A stretch of DNA of 64,000 nucleotides from Gentiana macrophylla (lineage: Eukaryota; Streptophyta; Magnoliopsida; Gentianales; Gentianaceae): positions 109,487,845 through 109,551,844 of the forward strand of contig CM047805.1 of NCBI GenBank assembly GCA_026214975.1, given 5' to 3'. Shown here one piece after another: positions 44,961 through 57,455 of this stretch. Each line of letters starts with the position of its first letter. The first letter of the stretch is position 1. The notes beneath the pieces were generated by a model. It saw only the letters and a program-made list of their open reading frames with translations, had not been told where the DNA came from and searched no databases. The position numbers and the translations under genes are program-made.

Positions 44961-47900
44961 ATGGCTCTTACAAACACCCACAATTCCCTTCTTCCAAAAA
45001 AGTCCATTGCTCCTAATCCCACGCCTTTCCTACAATCACAGAAAAGTTCCTCCTACCATGTCATTCAAACCTCTGTAAGATCAATCCAACCAATCTCAGC
45101 CGTCCATGCAGCTGATCCTTCGAATTCCCCCATTGTTTCAAACAAACCGCCTCAAAACCCAACTAATTCTGCAACTCCGCCGGTGGTGTCTGTAAAAACC
45201 TCTGAGATTTTGCCTTTGCCCAAGAAATGGACCCCAGATAGCTGGAAAAGCAAGAAAGCGCTTCAGCTCCCTGAATACCCAGATGAAGCGGCGCTCCAAT
45301 CAGTGCTTCAAACATTGGATAGTTTCCCGCCGATAGTATTCGCCGGTGAAGCCCGGAGCCTTGAAGAAAAGCTGGCGGAAGCTGCCATGGGGAAGGCGTT
45401 CTTGTTGCAAGGTGGAGATTGTGCAGAGAGTTTTAAAGAGTTGCATCCGAATAACATTAGGGACACCTTCAGAATTCTTTTGCAAATGGGAGCTGTTTTG
45501 ATGTTCGGAGGTCAAATGCCCGTTATCAAGGTCACATCTTTGCCTATATTACTTTTCATTTATTTTAGTAAACTATTATTTGCACCGCATCGATTATCGC
45601 CATACATTTATCACACATAATCTTCAAATCTCGAGTCAAAAACTGATTTTTCTAAAGACGATTCTCACAATACGTATGAAAAGTCAATTTTTGGCTCAAT
45701 AGCCTGTCTTTCACTATGTTCATTCTACTATGGTGCATATATATAGTTCAAAAGTCTGTTTTAAAGTCAAAAACCGATTTTACACACCGGTAGTTGGTTT
45801 TTGACTTCAATAACTTGATTTTCACAACGCATGTTACTAAAAAGAAGAAAGTAAAACAAAAAAAAGTATTAAAAAAACCTTAATATGAAAACTTGGGCAC
45901 TTTAGCAATTCAGCTACAAGAGCAGTTTGGTTGAATATATTCGAAATAATATATACACACATTGTTAATATTATTAAAAGGGTTTACTAATAATTTCATA
46001 TCAAAATTTGAGTGAGGCCATGCCCCTCACCCATGTGGGTCCGCCCTTGCTGTGATGGACGATACAATTAGTCTGGTGAAAATAAATGCTCTTTATTTTG
46101 TTCTTATTACATTAATTCTTGTTGGCTAATATTCTTTTAATTAATTAATTTAATGTTAAGAATATATTTTTCTTTTTTGAGCGAGTGTTAAGAAAATATT
46201 GAGACTCGAGATATAGCTATAGCTTATAACGACATTAAAAGAAAATACCTAACAAAAGAGAAAAATATAACTAGAGACGGCAAGACACCAAAATTAATTA
46301 AGGTTCGATCAATTGAACATCATCCGTAGGCATAATGAAAGAATATCACTGTAATAGAGATTACAAAAACACTATTGAACCTCAAGAGACAATAGCTCAA
46401 ATATTCGAATATACATGTAACGCCCTAGACCCCGGGCCTTAAAGCGATAAATTCGTTATAAAACACAATTGAACCTCAAGAGACAATAGCTCAAATATTC
46501 GAGAATATACATGTAACGCCCTAGACCCCGGGCCTGAAAACGATAAATTCGTTATAAATGGTCTGGTCAACACTTTAACCGCCGTCCTCGTTTGGTCTAA
46601 AATGACTAACCCGAGTTGACAAGACATTTATGTCTCACACTTATATGGGAGTGAGTATTCTAGTAATTTTCCGATATGGGACATTACAATACATAATAGA
46701 GTTTATCATAACTAATAAATCTAAAGCTGCATCTAATACAAAAGGTTAAAGATGAAATTTGTACCGGCATATAAAGTCCCACAACACAAATAAGCAACGT
46801 GGGAATTAGTCCTGCATACTTAAACTATTTCTGGTATTGATCTTCTAAACAGAAATCTGTTTCTTGAGAAACGTTTTTTCGAATTCTTCTCTTTCCCAAG
46901 TAAGACAACGTTAGCCCTCGATCATAAGATGTATCATTCAAAAGTTGACACTTTGGTCGAAATTCTCAAAACAAAACTTAGTTTTTGCCTAATAGCTAAA
47001 CTTAGACAACTTGGCTTTTGATGCCAATGAGTCTTTACCAAAGTGGTCAAAATGAGGTCTCATCAAATATAGTGGGAGTTATATATGTCCACTATATGTC
47101 GTAGCTTCGTTTCAGTTAAAATAAAAGACAGGTAGACTCTGATACGAGTTTGTTAAAAATTGAATTTCGACAACGATAATAAGAGAAAATAGCTAAGGGT
47201 TTATAAAAAAAATAGTTAATACGAGTTTGTTAAGAATCGAATTATGAGATATAGCTCTTAGAGATAATAACATAAAATAACTAACAATTATGTTGAATTC
47301 TGGTTGCTAACACTATAATCTCAATTGTGCTGCGGATATTCCTATTTATATTGTTTCTTTGTAAGGTATGCTATTAAATTAGTGTTAGGTCACGGTTAGG
47401 CCTGAGCTAGGAGTGTATAGAAGTGTTTACACATGGGAAAGGTTACTACCAAAACGATTATGACACAACGAGAGTTACAACATCGTGGATATTGATGTAA
47501 AACCCATTCATCATTTTGTAGGCTCATCATAATGAATGTCGGAAAACTGTGTTGTTTTAGCACACTCATTGTGGTAGTAGGTATCCTGAATCATAATCAA
47601 GTGTGTTATAGATATTATTGTACTTTTATACAGTTTCTGTCGGAAGTGTAGTATCGATTCAGTTTCATTTGGATTAAAAATTGAATATTTCCCCACCTCT
47701 AATTTGTGAATAGGTGGGAAGAATGGCTGGACAATTTGCGAAACCAAGATCTGATCCATTCGAAGAGAAGAACGGTGTGAAGTTGCCTAGTTACAGAGGG
47801 GACAATATCAATGGAGACGATTTCAATGAAAAGTCAAGAATTCCTGATCCTGAGAGGATGATCAGGGCCTACTGCCAATCTGCAGCCACCCTGAATCTGT

Positions 47901-50330
47901 TAAGGGCCTTTGCTACGGGTGGATACGCCGCTATGCAGCGAATTACGCATTGGAATCTTGATTTCACAGACCACAGCGAGCAGGGTGACCGGTATATATA
48001 AATAAACTTTTCTTTGATGTTATTTTCAACAAATATTTTTGGTAATCTAGGGTGCACGGGTATGGATACATGGATACGGGATACGCAGATACGTGATTTT
48101 ACGAAAACATAGGATACAGATACAGGGATGTATTTGTAAATAATAAAAATGTAGGGACTAAACTGTAAATAATAAAAATAAAATGATGGAGCTGTGGTTG
48201 TGGCCTGTCAGGTACCGTGAGCTGGCTAATCGAGTGGACGAGGCCCTCGGTTTCATGGCTGCAGCAGGACTTACAATGGATCATCCCGTCATGAAAACAA
48301 CTGAATTCTGGACATCTCATGAATGCTTGCTCCTACCATATGAGCAATCCCTTACTCGACTCGACTCGACTTCTGGCTTGTACTATGATTGTTCTGCCCA
48401 TTTTCTTTGGGTTGGGGAGCGAACTAGGCAGTTGGATGGTGCTCATATTGAGTTCCTGAGAGGTATTGCCAATCCTCTCGGTATCAAGGTAAGGGACTCC
48501 GGACTCGCTCTTTAACCGCACCGCATCAAGGTGTGAAAACTAATGTGTAAATGCTTTCGATGTGTGCAGACGAGCGATAAAATGGATCCAAGTGAACTTG
48601 TCAAGCTCATTCAAATATTGAATCCCGAGAACAAGCCAGGACGAATAACAGTCATCACGAGAATGGGAGCTGAGAACATGAGGGTGAAGCTACCGCATCT
48701 AATCAGGGCGGTCCGTAGGGCTGGGCAAATTGTAACTTGGGTCAGTGATCCTATGCATGGAAACACAATTAAAGCTCCATGTGGTCTAAAAACTCGACCC
48801 TTTGATGCTATCCGGGTAAGGGACTGAATCGTCATTTTCACATTTTATATTGGTTCTTTGAGAAATATGGAGTCTTTCATTGCGACGACGTGATAGGACT
48901 GGCATTACTTGTTGACATCATTACAGCCAGAACTTTCAACCTCATGAATATTAAAACCTTTTAATTAGGTGTGGAAAAGACACATAAATAGTTGAAAATG
49001 ATGTTTGCTTGGAGAGGTATGCCTTTTGGCCATCAAATATATTAGAGGGAATGAGGGAGAAGGACAAAAATATTTCATCAATTGAGTAGAAGGACAGTCT
49101 TTTGAAACTTTTGCATAAAGACAAAACTATTTATCCACTATCGAAATTCACTTGTGTTGAAATTCACATTTAAATTCACGCTTAAATTCATTCGTCGAAA
49201 TTCACTAATTTTCAAAATTCGTTGTCGGGATTCACCGATTTCGGGATTCATTGTCAAAATTCACTTTATAAATTCACTGATTTGGGATTCACTAAGGAGA
49301 TTCACCGATTTTTAGGATTATTTGTTGTCCTTCTCATTTATAAAATTATGCAATTGTCCTTCTCCTATAAAAAATATGTAGTTGTCCTGTTGCTTAATAA
49401 TAATCCAGATTGTGTCCTTATCCCTAATTTCCCAAATATATTAACTAAAGGGTCTCCAGGACATAATCCAGTTGGTAAGGAGTTTGGGGGCTTAAGCCAG
49501 CCGGGACCTTAAATTGTAGGGTGAAGGTTCGAATCCCGTAAAGTATCGATTTCTTTCAGTTCCTTGGTAAAAAGGCAAGCCCATGACTCTGAGCCACAGG
49601 TAGCCTGATTAACATCTCCACTCATCCCGTGACACAGGGGGAGTGGAGACCCTTAATGCTGGGGTTCAACATTTTTGTGCAATTAACTAAAGGTTTTGGT
49701 AGGTTGTTTGGTATCTTCATTTATCTGTTTATTTACTTGTTGCATTGGTAATGGCATGTCCTTTTCAAGTAGTAGGTATGGGACCCCTTTACCTACCACA
49801 TTGTTTTGTTTAAACTGACATCCTTCTTTCATAGATTATTGCTTTGCACCTAATTTTCTTTAGGATTTCGGTGCATGTCTTTGTTGCAGTGGACTGTTAG
49901 GTGAAAGAACTTCCTAACTTAAAAAAAACGGGGTTTGGCTACAAAATTTCGCCCTAGTACGGGTGTACGATAGTTTTGTATATATATAGATTGTGGTTGT
50001 ACATCTTCAATTCCGTATTGGAAACACCTATAATGAATTAATTACTCTTACCCGTATATATGACTGCAGTCAGAGGTAAGAGCGTTTTTTGATGTTCACG
50101 AACAAGAAGGAAGCCACCCGGGAGGGGTACATTTAGAGATGACTGGCCAAAATGTAACAGAGTGTATCGGTGGTTCAAGGGCCGTTACACTTGATGACCT
50201 AAGCTCGCGTTACCACACACATTGTGATCCTAGGCTCAATGCATCTCAATCATTGGAACTTGCATTTATCATTGCAGAGCGACTGAGGAAACGAAGGCTC
50301 GGATCACACAACAAGTTCTTAGCTTTATAA
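44961..50330 (+). CDS. DHS: Plastidic 3-deoxy-D-arabino-heptulosonate 7-phosphate (DAHP) synthase, class II, five exons
   Basis: Condenses phosphoenolpyruvate and erythrose 4-phosphate, the first step of the shikimate pathway in plastids. Exons: 44961-45530, 47714-47991, 48212-48488, 48570-48815 and 50070-50330. All introns are GT-AG and phases agree, giving 543 codons plus TAA, the normal plant length. Residues 1 to about 60 are Ser/Thr/Pro-rich with few acids, as in a transit peptide. Conserved blocks are [12 protein letters not shown] (metal-binding Cys), [20 protein letters not shown] across intron 1, [63 protein letters not shown] and [15 protein letters not shown]. No stop or frameshift is seen, so it appears functional. 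Paralogue identity (DHS1, 2 or 3) cannot be decided. Intron 1 is 2.2 kb; intron 4 holds a SINE. Confidence 0.97.
45531..47713 (+). other. Intron 1 of DAHP synthase with a 94-bp tandem duplication
   Basis: Donor aag|gtcaca and acceptor gaatag|gtggga. The sequence ttgaacctcaagagacaata...cgataaattcgttataaa occurs twice in tandem, starting at 46375 and 46469, and contains gtaacgccctagaccccggg. No coding sequence is recognised. Confidence 0.75.
48816..50069 (+). other. Intron 4 of DAHP synthase with attcac-rich repeats and a SINE
   Basis: Donor cgg|gtaagg and acceptor gactgcag|tcagag. Positions 49140-49315 are a degenerate short-period repeat of (a)aattcac or gattcacc words with 10-20-bp spacing. 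A SINE occupies 49452-49681. Confidence 0.8.
49452..49681 (+). mobile_element. tRNA-derived SINE
   Basis: About 230 bp with RNA polymerase III promoter elements: an A-box-like agttggtaaggag (about 49464-49476) and a perfect B box ggttcgaatcc (49526-49536). It ends in a short T-rich tail (ttcaacatttttg). The direct repeat attaactaaagg (12 bp) flanks it at 49440-49451 and 49682-49693, a target duplication typical of LINE-mobilised SINEs. It lies in sense within intron 4 of DAHP synthase. Confidence 0.85.
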
Positions 50331-50869
50331 ACAAAATGCAGTTAACTGATCTCATATTCTCATGAGAACATGTGATATATATGTTTTGGTTTTGTTTGAT
50401 ATGTAATATTGTCTGTATTGTTACAACTTACAAAGAATGTGATGGTACACAGAAGAATATAATTATGTACTTTGTCTTTTCAGATTTGAATGAGGTAATA
50501 AAAGGAAAGATGAACAACATTAATTTGTCTTATTAACGTCACTTGCATTAAAATAATTATAATACTAATGATCATTAGTGGGTCACACGTCTCCACATTC
50601 GTGACTAGAATCTGCTTTTGCAAATATATTTATTGGTTTTGAGCCTTGTCGTCAATGTCCTTTTTACATAAACAAAGGGAAAGTTAGAACACCATCTTCA
50701 TTGTTCTTTCAAGGAAAAGGGAAAAGTTGATGTCTAAGATCCTTATGTACTTGTAAAGTTCAAATAGGAAATAATTTATTTAATATAATTCTTCTAAAAG
50801 ATGCAAAGACCATAGGAATATGCATATAGGGAAAAAGCACAACGGCTAGCTAGGAGGGTAAAATCCTTT
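50331..50869. other. 3' region of DAHP synthase and spacer
   Basis: 3' UTR-like AT-rich sequence with a polyadenylation-like AATAAA at 50497-50502. Nothing else is recognised. Confidence 0.5.
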
Positions 50870-51060
50870 AGCCTAATAGTATGCCTCTTCCAAGACACCC
50901 TTTAAGGAAGTGTAAAATCCGTTGTGCAGCTTTAAGGTGAATCCTTTTAGGTGTTTGCAAAAACTTGCTCACCATGTTAACTGCAAATACAATGTCAGGT
51001 CTTGTATGAGTTAAGTAAATGAGTCTCCCAACTAATCTTTTATAGGATGATTAGTCAACT
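50870..51060 (-). pseudogene. Copia RT/RNase H linker fragment
   Basis: On the minus strand the translation gives YKRLVGRLIYLTHTRPDI, then FAVNMVSKFLQTPKRIHLKA, then QRILHFLKG, the conserved connection between RT and RNase H in Copia pol. It has no flanking LTR of its own, so it is a small orphan fragment. Confidence 0.75.
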
Positions 51061-51095
51061 GGTTCATCTTCGTGAGTATCAGAAATACCATTTAT

Positions 51096-51395
51096 TGTTA
51101 TACCTCACTTATTATGCTTCATTATATTATATGTAATACATATATTATACTATTATATAAAGTATAATATATGCCATCATTAGTCTCTAAATTATTCCTA
51201 CTAGTCTCTTAATTATCCGTGGCCTTTTACTCCTAGAAACCTGAGTTCTAAGCCGCCCAGACAAGAATACAGTTGCATTTATTGCACTGTCTACTAGCCT
51301 TTCCTAAACCCTTTGTATCTCCTATTTATACTCATCTTTTTCAGAATATTGTAATAAGACAATTCATTTTTTCTTCTATAAACTACTAAACTACA
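51096..51395 (+). repeat. 5' LTR of a Copia split by a later insertion
   Basis: Begins TGTTATACC, ends CTACA, and is followed at once by the primer-binding site TGGTATCAGAGC (51396-51407). A TATA-like ctatttatactc lies near 51331. The matching 3' LTR is not in the window. Confidence 0.75.
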
Positions 51396-51407
51396 TGGTA
51401 TCAGAGC
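51396..51407 (+). promoter_or_regulatory. tRNA-Met primer-binding site
   Basis: A perfect TGGTATCAGAGC next to the LTR end. Confidence 0.85.
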
Positions 51408-51538
51408 CATATTGAAAAACACTTTCAAGTAACTATTCATCTTCCTTTTCTACTAAAACGCGAACGACTGAGATTACCGAAGAATCTGGAATTTACTCCA
51501 GATCAAAATCTAACATTTCTTCCACAAATGGAAGTGAT

Positions 51539-53370
51539 TATTAGATGTAATATCGTCGGGTCAATCATAGATTGACCCGATTACGCAGCGGAATGCATCA
51601 GATCTAGATCTAAACGAAACAAAACCATAAATTTAAGATCTAAATCTACAAGGGGTTTTTAGAGCCTACCTTTTATGGTGCTTAACTCCAAGATCAAAAG
51701 GCTCCTTGAACACGTGATTGAGCGACCACCGTCTTCCAACGTGTGTCTCCCAAGCAACACCAAGTGGATGGTGTTTCCCGCCGCCGGACCTCCTTGATAT
51801 GCTACCGGAATAATCCGAAGATTATTCCAATTGAAACCCAAAGAAAGATGGCGAAAATTCTAAGCCACTTTCTTGTGTATATGGCGTGATTAGTGATTGT
51901 CAAAAGGCAGGAGAACTCTCTTTATATAGGAGAGTAAAACTTAAGCCCCAAGGATTAAATAATTAAGAGATAATTATTATATTAATCCTTTTTCAAATAA
52001 AAGATAAATAAAATAATTATCCCAAACAAATTAGGATAAATCATATTATTATCTAATATTCCATGAATTATCATTTAACAAATAAAAGATAAATCACATA
52101 TTAAATAATTATCCAAGAAAACTAATTTCTTAATAATTAAATAATAAATCACAATATGCATGCGCACCTTTCTCTCAAAATAAGGTCACGCACCTTTTCT
52201 ATATTTGACCAAAAATTAGGTCAACGCACCAATTCTAGTGAGTCACTGAAAAATGTCTTTTCCGTGTATTTAATTATTTAGTCCAACTAAACAATTAATC
52301 CACATATCAATTAAATAGCCCAATCCACTATTTAATTATAATTGAGGTGCAACGACGAGAAATCCAATTATGCTATATTAGGAGCCACGTCGGGGACCAA
52401 TGGACCCATATTCAAGAAAGCTACAATAAATCGAATAAAATTATTAAATCAGACGAGAATAATTATATACAACCTATTAATTCGGGATTACACCACCATA
52501 AACCCCAGAAATTGAACTCTATCGAATATAGATAACTTACACTCAATTTATGAGTCGAAATCGCCCATCGATATAATCATTACATACGGATAAATCCTCC
52601 ATGATTATTCACTTCGATTCGGGATATTTCCGTAAACCCTTCTCGAAACATATTATCCTTATTTAACATTAACCCCCTAGTGATCAATTAGTTCATAACC
52701 AATACAATATGAACTGGGCCCATCGATCAGTTTCTAGGGTTAACAAATAAGGGAACTGTCTATCTACTTCCCGGGGAAAGGAATGGATTCCATATCTGTG
52801 ATAACACAAACCACTCACTCATTCCAGAATAGAGCCAACGAGAAGTGCTGGACCACATACTGCGAAGTGATCCTTACCAACACTTCAAACTCTACCCTAG
52901 TCTAAGCGGTTATGTCGTGATCACCTCGGGATTGATTAATCCATATATGATCATCTTGTGATTCGATAAGACTTCTCGATCACGGAATTATATCGAGAAC
53001 TCAAATCAAATCGGTCCAAATTTATATGATTATCATCATATATAAATGCCCCACTAGGTACCCTATTACAAGCAAATCCGGATAAGATTGTCACACCGTA
53101 AAGTGTTCAGGCGCATTATTAGCAAATTAATCTAGAGACCCGTACTCCGATTAATAAACGCTACGGACTAAGTTAATTTTAAGTATATTTCACAAACTCA
53201 ATCCCGTGTGTATAGCCATACACCGAGTTGTGATTACATAATCAATATACTTAGGGTTTTCTGTAGTGTATTAATATTGGCAATAAATGCGAATAAATAA
53301 GATGAAATAAATTTTGTCATTTATTTAAATAAAACAATTACAAATTGTCTTTAGGGCATAAAGCCTAACA
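51539..53370 (-). repeat. 3' LTR of the Angela/Tork-like Copia
   Basis: 1832 bp. The adjacent inner bases atctcccactt (53371-53381) are the minus-strand polypurine tract AAGTGGGAGAT. Confidence 0.92.
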
Positions 53371-53479
53371 ATCTCCCACTTGCACGAAAGGCAAGTGGAT
53401 TAATTCTTTTAGAGCACACCCTATATATATATTACAGCAATACAACTCCCACTTGCTCTAAAGAAAATAAGTCATGTCC

Positions 53480-55043
53480 CTAATACCAATAGTTTCCAAA
53501 TGCCGGTTGAAGACTTCTAACGGCAATGTCTTAGTGAATGGATCGCGAGGTTGTCGCAGAGAGGCGATTTTCTTGACGGAAATGTCACCTCTTTGGACTA
53601 TCTCTCTCGATTAAATAGTACTTTCGCTAGATATGCTTCGACTTGCGGTGACTACGGGGTTCCTTGAATTTGATCTGACCCCATTGTTGTCACAATAGAG
53701 AGTGATCGGATCGTTGTGATTTGGAGAGACCCCTAAACCACTCGGGGAACTTTTTCGAGCCAAATCGCTTCCTTAGTCGCCTCGAGAGGGCGCTATGTAT
53801 TCAAACTTCCATAGTAGAATCACCGTCTTTGGATTGCTTGACACTTCTCCAAATGATCGCACCACCACCAATGGTAAACACCGAGCTGAGGTAGTTTTGA
53901 AATCATCTCTATGTCGATTTGGAAGTCGAGTCGATGTACTCTCTACATCCAGGTTTGCACCCGAATATACCAAAGATATAATTCCTAGTCCTCTTCAAGT
54001 ACTTTAAGAGGTTCTTTTATCGCAATCCAATGCTCATTGCCTGGATTCGACCGATAACGACCCGACTAGTCCAACGCCATAACAGATGTCGAGTCTAGTG
54101 CACAAAGATAGCGTGCATTAGACTACCTACATGACCAAGCATAAGGCACTCTTTGCATAGCCTCTGTTTCTCTCGAGTCCGAGGACTCGAGTCTTAGAGA
54201 GATGGACGCCGTGACGGGTTGGTAGGTAACCCTTCTTTGCGTCCGTCATGCTATATCTAGCCATCACCTTATCAATGTAAGTGGCTTGTGAAAGAGCTAA
54301 CATCTTGTTCTTACGATCCCGTATTAATTGGATCCCGAGAACATAATTCGCTCTCCCAAATCTTTCATTTGGAATTGGTCGCCAACCAAATTTTAACGTC
54401 CGACAACATCCCCTTATCGTTTCCAATCAGAGAATGTCATCTATTACAACACTAGAACGCAACCTTATCCTTGATGACTTTCTTGTATACACAATGTTCA
54501 TCAGATTTTGTTCGAAATCATATGACTTAATGGTGTCATCAAATCTATGATTCCAAGACCGAGATGCTTGTTTCAACCCATAAATGGATCTCAAAGAGCC
54601 TTGCACACTTTGTGCTCTTGGCCTTCCTCGATGTATCCTTCGTTGTTGCATATAGATTTCCTCGCCGAGAAAGCCGTTAAGAAACTATTTGTCTTGACAT
54701 CCATTTGCCGATTTCATAATCTAGGCATGCGGCAATAGAAAGGAGGATCCGGATGGATTTAAGCATGGCCACGAGGAGAAGGTCTCTTCGTAGTCTATAC
54801 CCTCTCTCGTGTGTAGCCCTTAGCTACAAGCCGTGCTTTAAAGGTTTGCACCTTACCATCAACTCTCGCTTCCTCTTGTAGAGCCACTTGCTCCCTATGG
54901 GTTTTACCCGCCTTCGGGCAATCTACATGTTTCCAGCACGAGTTAGAGTACATAGACTCTATCTCTTGATTCATCGCGTCAACCCATAGATCCTTGTCAC
55001 GATCCTCCATGGCCTTGCGAAAGGACACTGGATCATCTTCCAC
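53480..55043 (-). pseudogene. Copia reverse transcriptase and RNase H, minus strand
   Basis: RT fragments: [13 protein letters not shown] (about 54800-54840), SIYGLKQASRSWNHRFDDTI (54530-54600), an active-site box reading VVIDDIL where YVDDIL is expected (about 54430), and RANYVLGIQLIRDR. RNase H remnants show a D-S-T-x-E motif near 53800 and ITLYCDNNGVRSNSRNP near 53640-53710. Every block is in a different frame. Confidence 0.8.
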
Positions 55044-55281
55044 ACCATCGAGAGACGGCTACGTTCGCCTCGATTGTCTATACCGATTTGGTGGCGAACC
55101 ACTCTCTCGATGACGTGCGGGTGGATTAGGATTAGGGGTGACTGTTGCATTCGTGAGTGTTGCCTACAAAGTGACACTAGGTGGCACTTGTGGTCGACGA
55201 CTCGTCGTAAAGTAACTCCTCAAGTACGACTTTACTTGAGGCTTGAAGTACATCATATCTCGATCCTCCAAAAGCGTGGCG

Positions 55282-56530
55282 TTAGTGGGAAACTATTACC
55301 TTGTTATCTTCCGGATCGTAAAAGCAGACCTCCACGTGTTCCCTTAGGGTAACCAACAAAGCAGACATACCTTCGTGACGCTTTTGTAGTTTATTAGTCT
55401 TGTCTACCAGCACATGTGCAGGACATCCCCAAATGCGGAAGTGATTTAGGCCTTCCGGCCGTCCCCTCCACATTTCATAAGGTGTCTTTGTGACAGACTT
55501 TGACGGTACTACATTCAGTATATATACGCGCTTACAGAGCATATCCCCAAAAGGATATCGGTAGCAAGGCGTAGCTCATCATTGATCTGACCTTGTCAAT
55601 CAATGTTCTATTTCTCCTTTCAGCAACTCCATTTTGCTAAGGTGTCCTAGGCGCAGAACGTTGGGAGCAGATCCCATGTTCAAGTAGGTAGTCGATGAAC
55701 TTCGATATCTAAGTACTCTCCTCCGCGATCGAGCGAAGGCATTTCAAGGACTTGCCTAGCGCGCTTTCGACTTCGCTTGAAATTCCTTAAACTTACCAAA
55801 AGCCTCGGATTTTCGATGCGTGAGATAAACATATCCGAACCTCGAGTAGCCGTCGATGAAAGTAACAAAATACTCGAATCCGCCTAGCTTGCACATTCAT
55901 CGGACCACAAAGGTCTAAATGTACTAACTCTAGAGGTTCTTTGGCCCTATTCCCTTTTGACGAGAAAGGACGCTTAGTCATTTTTCCTCCAGGCAAGATT
56001 CGCAGACGGACAACGAGTCAACAGATAACTCTTTAAGGAATCACCCTTAGCGGTCGTTTGATTCTTTCCAAGGAAATGTGACCTAGCCTAAGGTGCCAAA
56101 GATATGTACTATCTTCTTTATGAGAAATTTTCTGCCTTTTAGCAGATTTTTGATGTGCTACTTTAAACATTTCAGTATTTAACAGGGGAGCTTGCGTGGG
56201 TTTAATGAAATACAATCCGTTTTCTAACACAGTAGTACACAAAGTAAAACCATTCTTTGAAATAGTAAACTCATTATTCATAAAAGAAACAGAGTACAAC
56301 TGATCTTTCAAAGCAGAATACGAAATTAAATTTCTACGAAAATTCGGAATGAAATAAACATTGTCTAAATGTAAAACTTTATTCCCAAAATGTAAAACCA
56401 CAGCTCCCACTGCTTTTGCTGAAACTAACGCCCCGGTGCCGACTCTCATAACTTGAGCTCCTTCCTCTAGCTCCTCAAACGAACTAAGGATCTATAAAGA
56501 AGAACATACATGGTTAGTAGCTCCAGATTC
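55282..56530 (-). pseudogene. Copia protease remnant and integrase, minus strand
   Basis: The frame 56449-56033 carries the protease C-terminal part and pre-integrase zone (YFIPNFRRNLISYSALKD, then YLWHLRLGHISLERI). Integrase follows with LELVHLDLCGPMNV (55930-55880) and SLDRGGEY, then KSVTKTPYEMWRGRPEG (55505-55450). Catalytic residues are partly in shifted frames. Confidence 0.8.
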
Positions 56531-56536
56531 AAAGAT

Positions 56537-57455
56537 TCAATTTGATACATCTTTAGCTACATTAAAAGATTCCAAGACAAGTAATTCAGGATTACCTTTC
56601 TTATCTTTCCCATTGCTAGCCTTAACCTTCCCATCCTTTACATCTTTGAGATATACGGGGCAATGACGACGCCAGTGCCCTATCTCATTGCAGTAATGAC
56701 ACTTGCCCTTGGGCTTGGATGGTGTATTCGGCTTAGCCTTCTTCTTCATAGGTTTAGGCGCCGGCGCAGTTTGTTTCTTATTCTTTTGTTTACCCTGCTG
56801 GTTTGACTTAGACGCCTTGGCTGCGACCACATTGGCCTCAAATTTTCTTTTCCTCGGGTCTAGGGTTTTATCTTTTGTAGAAAGACCCTCATAGACTTGA
56901 AGTTCGTTGATCAACTCTGTCATGGAAAGGTGAGCCTTAGACATGACGTAGCTGGTCCTGAACGTCAGGAAATCAGATGTCAGAGATTCGAGAATCACTG
57001 ACACTTGGGTAGCATCGTCTATAATCGCGCCATGAGTTGCTGCATCGGTAAAGTAACTAATCATGTTCATCACATGACCGAGAACCGACCGACCCGCCTC
57101 ATCTTGGCATTGTGACCTTCCTCACGGCCTCGTGTCTTGCTTGATCAGACGGTTTGCCATGGTGGTTAAATGTCGCAAGATTTCGTCGCGATATTAAAAC
57201 CCTCAATCTTGCTCGAATGACATCCGACACTGAGGCTAAGAAGATGCCTCTTGCCTTATTATTTGCCTCTTGCCATTTTTGATGTTGGTCGCAAATGCGT
57301 TTAGGCGGATTTTGAGGGGGAAGAACATGGCAATCCTCAGTCAAAACAAACTGTGCATTCTCAAATACGAGCACCACGTTTACGTTACTTTTCCACTTAG
57401 TAAAATTGTCGCCATTAAGCTTATCATTCAGTAAATTTTGAATTTGCGAAGACAT
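56537..57455 (-). pseudogene. Copia gag, minus strand
   Basis: ATG 57455 starts MSSQIQNLLNDKLNGDNFTK; the first 118 codons end in a frameshift near 57100. The second part (57073-56537) continues the capsid (MSKAHLSMTELINELQVYEG), a lysine-rich stretch and the zinc knuckle CHYCNEIGHWRRHC (56707-56666). Confidence 0.85.

Noticed and set aside
49452..49560. Possible functional tRNA gene (A- and B-box-like words)
   Set aside because: No full cloverleaf or acceptor stem. The B box lies in a longer unit with a 12-bp target duplication, so it is a SINE.
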